From the NCBI GenBank assembly GCA_002077065.1, contig NAJO01000004.1:992001-1056000 (forward strand): DNA of 64,000 nt, in the 5' to 3' direction. The notes beneath the pieces were generated by a model that was given only the letters and a program-made list of their open reading frames with translations, searched no databases and was not told the DNA's origin. The stretch comes from Cryoendolithus antarcticus (lineage: Eukaryota > Ascomycota > Dothideomycetes > Cladosporiales > Cladosporiaceae). A program made the position numbers and the translations under genes. Below, piece by piece: positions 21,463-31,190 of this stretch (its first letter is position 1; every line of letters starts with the position of its first letter).

Positions 21463-23431
21463 ATGGAGGTCGCTGGCGTGGTACTTGGTGCAGTGCCGAT
21501 TATGATCGAAGCGCTGAAGGCATGGAAGACAGTGGGGCGTACGCTGCGAACACTTCGAAGCTACTCGAGGGAGGTCAACCGAATACATGATCGACTACGA
21601 GTACAGCAGTGTCTCTTCGATAGTGAGATCGAAACATTGCTACAATCAACATCTTTGGGCGCAGATGTCGTTCGGGCAATGCTCGACGATCCGAGTGACC
21701 ATGCTTGGACAACTCCATTCGCTAAAAGCAACATTGCGTCCGTCCTAGCTAGGAACGCAGACATCTACCGCGACCTCATGCAGAGCATTCTGGGCGAACT
21801 CGGGTCGCTACAAAAGAAATTGGGTAGTTTTGATCAGGCCTTAGCTGCGCAGAAAAAGTCTGTAAGTGTGACAATAATCTCGTGTAAACGCTGTTCCGCT
21901 GCACCACGCAATCGACGTCTGCAAGGCAGATGGACACATTATCAAGCGAGGCTGATCAGACAATAGAACGATACGTTGAGAGACAATGTGACACGCCTCA
22001 GGAGTGCCATGAAGCTCAGCTTCAACAAGGCGGATTACGAGAAGCACATCGAAGCCATCCGGGACGACAACGCAGATCTGCGAGCCATCAGATCCTACAG
22101 TTACCAGCCATCCTCTCGGCTGGTCGTCTCTTCTGAGCTTCCGCCGAGCTTCCCGAAAGCCCGGAAAGCAATCAAGGCGCTCTATGAAGCCCTAGACGGG
22201 ACTTGGTCATGTTCGGATGCTGGGCACGTCCGGCATGCTGCGAAGCTCTGCCTTGAAGCAGAAGTGGGAGAGGACGTCCGGCTTGACCTCGCCATAGCGT
22301 GTACTAGCACTGCAAGTTCGCCGCCGGAGCCTTTATGGCTCTATGTCCGATCTTCGACCAGCGTACCAGCTTCGCAGTTGCCTCCCAACGCTGGTGGCAA
22401 CGCAGGGCCGAACGCGTCGGCAGTTGGCTCTACAAGTCGCGATCTTAAGACATGTCCAAGCGTATGCGAGACCCTCTCCCAGTGTCGCTGTCCCACAAAT
22501 TCCGAGGAGTGCCTCGGCTACGTAGAGGGCTCAGATCGACTCTCCCAGCAGCCCCTACGACACGACTTCTTCCACCAATGCGTGTCGAAGCGACCATCGC
22601 CCTCCATGATGACAGAGCGCACTGCAACTGCGGTGCTAGAGACGACACCGCAAATCTCGGTGGAGGATCAACTTCGAATGGCGCACTCCATCGCGAAGGC
22701 GGTGCTGCATCTGTTCGAGACGCCGTGGATGGCAGATGAGTGGAGTTTGAAGGACATATCGATGTTCCTGGCGAATGGGCAGCAAGCTGGCGATGCTTTG
22801 GGTACGTCGCACCGTAGCATTGAAGACGGGCGTGTTCTGCGACTGACTTCCACTAGACACTATGCACATGACTACGCTGTTCCGTGAGACACGAGCGTCG
22901 CTCCAAGCACCTCCAGCGACTCAAGTAGGGCCGGCTAGCTCATCTTCTAGCTTGCAGTCGCCCTCTTGCTCCGACGAACAGACACTTTATGGCGTACCAA
23001 ACCTCATCCTGTAAGTTTCCTCAATGAAGCAAATCAGTGTTGTCCGCCTGCGCTTGGGTGCCTTGTCCACTAGGGCAGTATTCCCAGCTCATGTCGCATG
23101 GACGTCCCAGCGACTGGCTGTACCCGACCTTCTTACTGACCGCCCGCTCCTACACAGCTTCTCCCTCGGCGTCGCCCTCCTCGAGATTGCCCACCGCGCA
23201 CCCCTCGAGACTTTCCGCCGCCCAAATGACAAGAACAATTTCTACACTGCTCGCCGCCTCGCTCAAAACCCCAGCGCGCTAGGTCAACGCTACCAAAGCA
23301 TAGCTCAAAAGTGCCTGCAATGCGACTTTGGCATAGGAAATGAGTTGCGAGGGCAGGACCTGCAGGGAAGAGTGTACGGCGACGTCGTGGGAGGGCTGGG
23401 GAGGATGGTGGAGGTCATGAGTATTGCGTAA
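21463..23431 (+). CDS. DUF7580-like protein: HeLo-like helical N-terminus and degenerate kinase-like C-terminus
   Basis: Four exons (21463-21861, 21967-22801, 22857-23010, 23158-23431) give 553 residues. The N-terminus MEVAGVVLGAVPIMIEALKA and the following amphipathic helices match the fungal family labelled DUF7580 / prion-inhibition-and-propagation type, related in layout to HeLo domains of heterokaryon-incompatibility proteins. The C-terminal part (LFSLGVALLEIAHRAPLE, then CLQCDFGIG) resembles the end of a protein kinase fold, but catalytic HRD and DFG motifs are not seen, so it is probably a pseudokinase. The middle is a variable Ser/Pro-rich region. The last intron (23011-23157) is 147 bp; a retained exon inside it is possible but breaks the conserved reading. 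The stop lies 20 bp from that of the convergent WD40 gene. Function in self/non-self recognition is a family-level inference. Confidence 0.75.
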
Positions 23432-23451
23432 CATTCGTAGTACTACTGGCG

Positions 23452-26400
23452 TTATGTAGCAGGCCTTTCGGCTAGTGTGATATGCTGCATCGCGCCGGAA
23501 ACGGCTTCCATCTCCTCTGCTTGCTTCGTCCCCGTTCCTTTCGTCATGTGCAGCATCGAGGCCGCGAAGTCCTCGGAGTCGGTCGCGGGGGCCATGGAGT
23601 TCGCACTGCTCTTCCTCACCTCAGTCTCAATGTGTTCTTTGATCCGCTCATCTAGCAGCCCGACCAGCTTGTCGCTGGCTTCGTCCAGCAGCTTTGCCAT
23701 TACGCCGTCGTTGTTGGACTTGACTTGTGTGCGCTCGGCTAGCATTCGAACAGTGAGCTTCAGCTCTCGCTCTAGATCGCGGAGAACCTCCGGCGAAGGG
23801 TCGTCCGTTTGCGCGGACGCAGTAAGACGCTTGCGATAGGCTCGTAGAGAGCGAGCTAAGGAGGTTGTCGAGGAAGAGAGACTGCCAAATGTGCTTGGTG
23901 TAGCCCTCGTATCTGAAGGGCTGGCTTTGATGCTCGGCAGAGACGAGTCTTTTGTGACATTGTCGCTACTCTTCGTTCGCAGGTTGGCCATTGACCGACG
24001 GCGCATCGTGGTACTCTGTTTCATTGTATTACGCGGGCTTGGAGGCGAGGGCGAGCGATGTCGCACGGTCTTGCGACGCGGAGACTCGGGTTCTGGACGC
24101 GGCGCTGGGACAATGGAGACTCGAGATGTCTTTCGGCGCAGTCGCTGGGGCGAAGCGTTGAGATGGATGGAAGGCGACGACGGCTCGCTCTCTTCGCCTG
24201 AAGCGCGTCGACGAAAGCGGGAGAGCTCGGTATGCGATATGACCTTGCGGAGTGGTGGCGCTGAGACCGCATCTTCTCCGAACGCCGCTGAAAGACCATT
24301 GATCGTGAACGACTCCGGCGGGGGAGGGCCGTTTGGCTTGGTGTCCCAGATGAAGATCGTGCTGTCTGCGGCTACTGTCACAAGCCGTGCTAGATTATTT
24401 TGACCATCGGGATCCACATCGATCAGTGCAAGGTCTGTGATACCCTCGGTGTGCCCCCAATCTCGAGCTATGAGAGAGCCGTACTCTGTGTACAATCGAA
24501 CAGATTTGTCTGTGCTCGACACGCCAGCAATCGTAGGACAGCCATTCAAAGATGAAGCGTACGCGATCTTCGAAAGCACAGCTGCCTCTCCGCCGTCAGG
24601 GTCTGAGCACTTGAAGGAGAGACTGCACTGTCCATTCTTCAGTCGGTATCTGCTGATGCATCGATCGACAGTCGCAATCAGCAAATCATCGTCACCAGCT
24701 AGGCACATCGATGTGGGCGTTGCTTTCAGTGTAACCGTCCGCGAGATCGCAAACACCAAGGTCTCGGATTGACCTGGGTCTCGCATGATGCCCTCTCGAA
24801 CCACGACAGATCGATCAGCAGCGTGTGTGATCAGTCGCTTGTTGTTGAAGTCGAAGAGCACTCCAGTCACTGCGCCTGCATGTTCATCGAGCGTCTGCCG
24901 CAAGGCCAGCTGCCCGTCGATGCACGTGAACACCTGGACCATCCGATCCCGACCAGCAGTGACCACCAAGTCGATGCCTCCTATTGAAGAGGTAGTGATC
25001 GCGGTTATCTCGGAGGAGTGAGCACGGGCATGATGTAATACAGTCCCGGTGGATTGGTCGAGGATGGACAGTACGCCTAATTTGTCGCCACATGCAAGCC
25101 ACTCGCCCGCGGCACTGGCGGCGACGCACTTCAACTCGTTCATCGCGTCACCGACGCCATTTCCAGGCGGTATATATGCCTTGAGCTGTAAAACCAGGGT
25201 ACTAAGTGCGTCCCAGAGTCGTATCACGCCGTCAGCCGAGTATGTGAAGCATCGTGCAGCGTTGCGGCTATTTGGCCGAACGCCCGCGATACCCAGTATG
25301 GAAGTATTGTGAGCTGGCAGAGCGATGCTACGATCTTCGGCGGAAGAGAGACTGTCATATTGTATGGAGATGCCGTGTTCGCCAGATAGCTTGACGACAG
25401 CATCTCCGACCAGGCAAGCAGCAATTACTGCGACGCTGGTGATTGAGGCTCTTGCGACAGCCATCGTTCGGCGTCGATCGCGACTAGATGGACGAGACGA
25501 GTTGAGATACTCATCCGAAATTAAGGTCTCTTCTTGTCCTGTGATACCGTGCAGATGTAGCGTGCCTCGACCATCAAGACATGCAGCGCTGATCGCAAAA
25601 TCCAGGGCACTGACTAGAGCAAGAGTCTGCGCCCCTTGTATATCACTGAGCAAGCAGACCTCGCCTGCCTCGGCACACACAATGGCTTGGGTATCGGAGA
25701 GGGAAACCACAGCGATGAAGTTACAGTCCAGCAGATCGCCGAGCAAACTATTCCTGCCGGACAGCGTGCGATGCCTTGGGCTCAGAATGCTGTTACCGAA
25801 CTCTGACCCCCGTATGCTATCGCGATGTCGAGGTGTGAGGAAGCTGACGGAAGACACCTCGACGTTTCGAGGTTCCACAGACTCATCGCAAGGTCTCCAG
25901 ACTTTGACGTACCGCAAGCCGACAGTGACGAGAAGATTGCCTACCCAGGCAATGGCGCTCGTTAAAGTGGTGAGCTTATTGCTGGCATGGAGTGTTGGAA
26001 TACCAATTTTGTCAACGTTCCAGATGAAGAGGAATCCATCATTGACAGTACCAAGTGAAGCCAGGAATCTGGAATCCGGACTGAAGCGCAATGCATGCAC
26101 TCCAAAGCTATGCTCAGACAGAATTGCGATTGGCTCGTCACATTGTTCGCCCTCAAGTGAGAAGATGACAATGCGAGGCTTGTACCCAGACTCGCCCACT
26201 GCCAGCCACTTCCCGTCAGGGCTCACAGCGACAGATGTCGCAGCCTTGACGCGATCCTTTGCTGTCGTCGACTTACCAGTGGGCGAATCTGACCAGTCAC
26301 GTCCACTCGAAGCTAGTGGAGAGCCACCCAGGCTCTTTTCCTTGACATGTCCCAAAGCTCTATGTCGAGGCTCATTCGGCGTTGGCGAGGCATGCCAACC

Positions 26401-26709
26401 GCCGGCGTCTCTCCCAAACGCGTTCGCACTCGTCTTGGCGCGAAAGAAGCGCTGTGTGACGTTCAGGTCCGAGTCCACTGTTGCCAACACAGCTGCAGCT
26501 CCAGCTACATATGCGAAGCTACGCGTCGCAGGCAGGCAGTCGAAGCCATTGACTGAGGCCGTAGTTGTCCCAATGACCTTCTGAAGCTGTAATCCAGCCT
26601 CCTCATTACGCGTGAGCTTCGTGGGTGATCGCGGCGAGGAGGCATTATTCTTGAAGAACGGCGAGTTGGCTGGTGTAAGGCGCAACGCCGGGTATGTGTA
26701 GCCGCTCAT
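23452..26709 (-). CDS. WD40-repeat scaffold (MABP1/WDR62-like)
   Basis: Intronless, 1085 residues, ATG at 26709. The N-terminal ~780 residues read as two consecutive beta-propellers with many WD-type blades, for example VSPDGKWLAVGESG, LRFSPDSRFLASLG, FLFIWNVDK, CFTYSADGVIRLWDA, LVVTAGRDRMVQVF and TVAADSTIFIWDTK. The tail is Ser/Arg-rich and disordered, then a coiled coil near the end (ELKLTVRMLAERTQVKSNN ... DKLVGLLDERIKEHIETE). This two-propeller plus coiled-coil design matches MAPKBP1/WDR62 homologues, which act as scaffolds at spindle poles or in MAPK signalling in animals. The fungal role is unknown to me. A 419-codon antisense frame (25325-26584) is a composition shadow. Tail-to-tail with the DUF7580-like gene, 20 bp apart. 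Confidence 0.85.
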   Translation of the reverse strand: MSGYTYPALRLTPANSPFFKNNASSPRSPTKLTRNEEAGLQLQKVIGTTTASVNGFDCLPATRSFAYVAGAAAVLATVDSDLNVTQRFFRAKTSANAFGRDAGGWHASPTPNEPRHRALGHVKEKSLGGSPLASSGRDWSDSPTGKSTTAKDRVKAATSVAVSPDGKWLAVGESGYKPRIVIFSLEGEQCDEPIAILSEHSFGVHALRFSPDSRFLASLGTVNDGFLFIWNVDKIGIPTLHASNKLTTLTSAIAWVGNLLVTVGLRYVKVWRPCDESVEPRNVEVSSVSFLTPRHRDSIRGSEFGNSILSPRHRTLSGRNSLLGDLLDCNFIAVVSLSDTQAIVCAEAGEVCLLSDIQGAQTLALVSALDFAISAACLDGRGTLHLHGITGQEETLISDEYLNSSRPSSRDRRRTMAVARASITSVAVIAACLVGDAVVKLSGEHGISIQYDSLSSAEDRSIALPAHNTSILGIAGVRPNSRNAARCFTYSADGVIRLWDALSTLVLQLKAYIPPGNGVGDAMNELKCVAASAAGEWLACGDKLGVLSILDQSTGTVLHHARAHSSEITAITTSSIGGIDLVVTAGRDRMVQVFTCIDGQLALRQTLDEHAGAVTGVLFDFNNKRLITHAADRSVVVREGIMRDPGQSETLVFAISRTVTLKATPTSMCLAGDDDLLIATVDRCISRYRLKNGQCSLSFKCSDPDGGEAAVLSKIAYASSLNGCPTIAGVSSTDKSVRLYTEYGSLIARDWGHTEGITDLALIDVDPDGQNNLARLVTVAADSTIFIWDTKPNGPPPPESFTINGLSAAFGEDAVSAPPLRKVISHTELSRFRRRASGEESEPSSPSIHLNASPQRLRRKTSRVSIVPAPRPEPESPRRKTVRHRSPSPPSPRNTMKQSTTMRRRSMANLRTKSSDNVTKDSSLPSIKASPSDTRATPSTFGSLSSSTTSLARSLRAYRKRLTASAQTDDPSPEVLRDLERELKLTVRMLAERTQVKSNNDGVMAKLLDEASDKLVGLLDERIKEHIETEVRKSSANSMAPATDSEDFAASMLHMTKGTGTKQAEEMEAVSGAMQHITLAERPAT

Positions 26710-28151
26710 CCTGGCTTCTTAATTCTTCGTCTTCGGCGATGTCGCGTGTGTTGGTACATGTGACTGCTATTGGTGTGCAAGACGCTCATTGCTTTGGTCG
26801 CATGGTCGTGGCTGCAATGGAATGCGGTTGTGCTGCCCGAGAGACGCCGACAAGCCACCTAGAAGCTTGTCCGTTGCGCATTCATGAGATTGACTATAGT
26901 GAGACTAGACAATAATGCCCCTATGTTCGGGCAGCTGAGTATCACTGTAAGTACATAGATGTACGCAAAGTCGAATCGCGATGACGGCCGTGGAGCTGCA
27001 AGGTCAACAAAAGTTGGCTGCAGATGCCAAGAGGCATTGAAGTTGTAACAGACGCGTGCCGCCATTACGAGGGTTCCTCTGCACGACAATGACGCTATAC
27101 CACCTAACAGCATATGGATGCTTCAATAGTGAGCCACAGGGACGGCGGTCTCATGGACTAATGCGTGGGCTGGCCTGTTCGATCGCAGACGAACGCCGTA
27201 CTCGTTCGCGTCTGCGCTCCCTGGATCGGTATGGGGGCTCGACTACTGCGAGCAACACAACACAGATTCCGTTTGACGCGATGATCTCCAACATCTACCA
27301 TCGTACGTCGCAATCAGACGCTAGCGAAGATGGAGCACTGCCCTGCCCCCAGAGAAACTTCCGTCGTCTTGTGGTAAGTGTTGCTCGACTGAAGTCCCAT
27401 CGGAAACTACCCGGCATGCCGACAGCAATGGCAATGACAGCCGCAAGTCAGCAGTAGCGACCAGGGCTAGGCATTGTCACGACCAGTTCCAGCTACGGAA
27501 ATTTGTCAATATACTCGGCCATGCGGATGACCATTCGCGTGAGCACGCGCCAAGCAGCTCCATGTCCCCGCAGTGCACGAGATGACGGATGGAGGGGTCT
27601 TGTTGATCAGCCTCCACTCCGAGAGCATGTCGATTGAGGAGAAATCGCATTTACCGCCTCTGCTAAGCTGGATGCTCGATGTAGATATACTCTCAAGCTG
27701 CTCGATAGGTACGCGTAGCTTCTCATACGATTTGTTGTGACACAGGAAGACGATTACGAGGCGAGATCCAGCAAACCCACCTAGCTCGCTCACGCGATCC
27801 TTTTAACCGTACCGTAGACCGCTGCAGCCCTCAAATCCACCTCGGACGACGCAATAACTTACTGCCGTATCGAGCCGTCTGGCCTGTTCCTAGCTCTGCA
27901 CGCAATTTGAGAAACGATATTAGGTTGCGTACCTGCACTTCCACTGGCAACTTGATCGACTCATCCTTTTGCTTGACCTGCTGTCAGGCGTAGACTTCAG
28001 CTACTCGGACAGTGAAGTGTGAATAGCGAGTGCAAGCTTGCAAAAGATCGAGGTTCCGGCGACCGCATAGTGTGGCAAGCTCACATAGCTACAGTACTCG
28101 AAATTCCATCGCGTGCGGCACAGCTGCTTGAGAAGCTGAGAAATCGCAAAG
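26710..28151. other. Long divergent intergenic region, WD40 / ACS
   Basis: 1.44 kb between divergent genes. A plus-strand frame at 27056-27457 begins in sequence with no coding signature and has no recognisable domain; I do not annotate it. The large size fits a regulated acetyl-CoA synthetase promoter (FacB and CreA control is known in Aspergillus), but I did not verify binding sites. Confidence 0.4.
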
Positions 28152-30264
28152 ATGTCTGAGGGCGACGTAGCACCGCCCAAGCCGGCGGTGCCAGAGGCGC
28201 ATGAAGTAGACACATTCCACGTACCAAAAGCGTTCTTTGAGTAAGTTTAGCCCACAGATTCAAGCAAGCTCCCATATTGACAGCACCCCAGGAAGCATGG
28301 CTCTCCCCACCTCAAAGATCTCGACGAGTACAAATCCCTCTACAAACAATCCATCTCCGACCCCTCAGCCTTCTGGGGTAAGCAAGCCCGCGAGCTCCTC
28401 TCCTGGCAACAAGACTTCGGCCAAGTCAAGTCCGGCACTCTATCCAACGGCGACACAGCCTGGTTCCACGGCGGCAAGCTGAATGCCTCTTACAACTGCG
28501 TCGATCGCCACGCCTTCAAGAACCCAGACAAGCCAGCCATCATCTACGAAGGCGACGAGGCGAACGATGGCCGCACGATCACCTACGGCGAGCTGCTGCG
28601 CGATGTCTCGAAGTTGGCCTGGACACTGAAGGAGATGGGCGTCAAGAAGGGGGACACAGTCGCGCTCTACCTCCCCATGATTCCAGAGGCTCTCGTAGCT
28701 TTCCTGGCACTCACGCGTATCGGCGCCGTGCACTCCGTTGTCTTCGCGGGTTTCAGCTCCGACTCCCTCCGCGACAGAATCATCGACGCAAAGTCCAAAG
28801 TCGTCATCACGACCGACGAAGGCAAGCGCGGCGGCAAGCTCATCGGCACCAAGAAGATCGTCGACGAGGCGCTCAAGCAGTGCCCGGATGTTACGCACTG
28901 TCTTGTTTACAAGCGCACTGGCGCCGATGTGCCATTCAAAGCCGGACGCGACTTGTGGTGGCATGAAGAGATGGAGAAGTGGCCTGCGTACTATGTGCCG
29001 GAGACGATGGACTCGGAGGACCCGTTGTTCCTGCTCTACACGTCAGGATCTACCGGCAAGCCGAAGGGCGTCATGCACACGACTGCTGGGTACTTGCTCG
29101 GTGCTGCCATGACAGGGAAGTACGTTTTCGATATCCATGATACTGATGTATTCTTCTGTGGTGGCGATGTGGGGTGGATTACAGGGCACACTTATGTGGT
29201 GTATGCGCCGCTGTTGTTGGGTGTGGCGACTGTTGTTTTCGAGGGAACGCCGGCGTACCCTAACTTCAGCCGATACTGGGATGTGGTGGCGAAGCACAAG
29301 GTCACGCAGTTCTACGTTGCGCCCACCGCGCTGCGTCTGCTCAAGCGCGCCGGCGACCACCATGTCAAGGAGATGAAGGATCTGCGCGTTCTCGGCTCAG
29401 TTGGCGAGCCCATTGCAGCAGAGGTCTGGAAGTGGTACTTCGACGTTGTCGGCAAGGAGCAGGCACATGTCATTGATGTAAGTACACCTGCTCGTCCTAA
29501 TGTCTCAATACTCTTCACTGACAGCATCACAGACCTACTGGCAAACCGAAACCGGCTCCCACGTCATCACGCCCCTCGCCGGCATTACTCCAACGAAACC
29601 CGGCAGCGCCTCCCTCCCCTTCTTCGGCATCGAGCCCGCGATCATCGACCCCGTTTCCGGCGAAGAAATCCACGGCAACGACGTCGAGGGCGTGCTGGCT
29701 TTCAAGCAGGCCTGGCCATCCATGGCACGCACAGTCTGGGGCGCGCACAAGCGCTACATGGACACCTACCTCAATGTTTACAAAGGGTACTATTTCACAG
29801 GCGATGGCGCTGCGAGAGATCATGAGGGGTATTACTGGATTCGTGGCCGTGTGGACGATGTGGTCAACGTGTCTGGGCATCGGTTGAGTACTGCCGAAAT
29901 CGAAGCAGCGCTCATTGAGCACCACGCTGTTGGCGAAGCGGCGGTGGTTGGTATCAATGACGAGCTCACTGGCCAAGCTGTCAATGCTTTCGTGTCCATC
30001 AAGGATGGCAACGAGATCAACGACGCCCTCAAGAAGGACTTGATCATGCAAGTTCGCAAGAGCATCGGGCCTTTCGCCGCGCCCAAGGCGATCTTCTGCG
30101 TGCCGGATCTACCCAAGACGCGGTCTGGGAAGATTATGCGAAGGATTCTGAGGAAGATTCTGGCTGGGGAGGAGGACCAGTTGGGCGATACGTCGACGTT
30201 GAGTGATCCGAGTGTGGTGGATAAGATCATTGAGAATGTCAAGGAGAGTCGGGTGAAGAAGTAG
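28152..30264 (+). CDS. facA: Acetyl-CoA synthetase
   Basis: AMP-forming ligase making acetyl-CoA from acetate, ATP and CoA; needed for growth on acetate and for nucleocytosolic acetyl-CoA. Three exons (28152-28240, 28292-29477, 29533-30264) give 668 residues, the standard length. The start [13 protein letters not shown] is the first ATG; the first splice restores FFEKHGSPHL. Signatures present are [11 protein letters not shown] (279-289), [34 protein letters not shown] (just after the second splice) and [11 protein letters not shown]. The C-terminal [11 protein letters not shown] contains the catalytic, acetylation-prone lysine (K625). All key residues are intact. It has no targeting peptide, so it is cytosolic/nuclear like FacA. 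The second intron (29478-29532) lies in the codon junction Asp-Thr. Confidence 0.97.
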
Positions 30265-31190
30265 AGGGTGATGGGGGGGAGAGGGAAGAATGGGGTGTAG
30301 CTAGGAGAAGGGTAGGGAAATGAATGAATACTTCCGATTTCTAAATGTCAAGTCTCAGGAGGATGTGACTGATGACACGCTGCCGCCATCACAACGCGCT
30401 CATTCATCGCGGGAGTCTGCAGTGGAAGGTGCGTATGCGCCTCAGGCATGCTCGCACTTCCTTCATTCCAGACACGAGACAGGTGGATACTGCTGTTATG
30501 AGCTGGTCCGGGACGTGATCGGGTATATAGTCGTATCGCCGAGGTCACGTGAAAGGCGTGGTGGATTCGGCGAAGGACGCGCAATGCAGAGGCTGACCAA
30601 GAGGCTTGGCTGCGTAGCAACCGGGAAGCTCGGCCGCGGAGGAAAACAGTCAAGTCAAGAGCTGGGTGCTGGCGAGTGTGTCGCGGTCTGCGTTTGCCGA
30701 CGACAGAATCGTTTGTCGTGATACTGTACGGCGATGCTGCATATTTAGTAATTGTAGGCTGTATCAAGTGCAAGGATTGCCCATGAGGACAAGAATAAAC
30801 ACAGTAAGGCTGAGACAAAGTACGCGCTTGCCCTCTCTCGGATGGCCGTTGACATCTATGCCGAGTGTGCTTGGCCGAACAAGGCTGTGTAATCGGCAAG
30901 CCGCCATGATCGAATGACCATTCTACTAACTCACCCAACTCCCGAGCATCCAACTGCCTTACCTTACCTTACCATACACTTCCAGACCAAGAGAGATTGA
31001 CAGACTACTAATATCTCCCTATCTGTCAATCCCTACCTTGAACGATCCCGATCCGCTGTCCGCCTCACATGCCTCTGTTCGGCCATTCGTTACAACCCAC
31101 ATAGCAAACCCGACCTAGATACTACGCAAGCAGCCGTGCACGACAGCAGAGCACGACTTCTCGCGACTCCGTTACGCACATAGCGTAGTT
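30265..31190. other. Intergenic region ACS - ADAM
   Basis: 926 bp between same-strand genes. It includes a short CCTTA-type pyrimidine repeat (TGCCTTACCTTACCTTACC, about 30,956-30,974). Several frames below 135 codons on both strands lack coding character. Otherwise nothing seen. Confidence 0.45.

Noticed and set aside
25325..26584. 419-codon plus-strand frame inside the WD40 gene
   Set aside because: Antisense shadow of a WD40 ORF with clear blades; no domain and no start context.
27056..27457. 133-codon frame in the WD40/ACS intergenic region
   Set aside because: Composition is not coding-like, and it shows no conserved motif or intron. It could be a lineage-specific gene, but nothing supports that.
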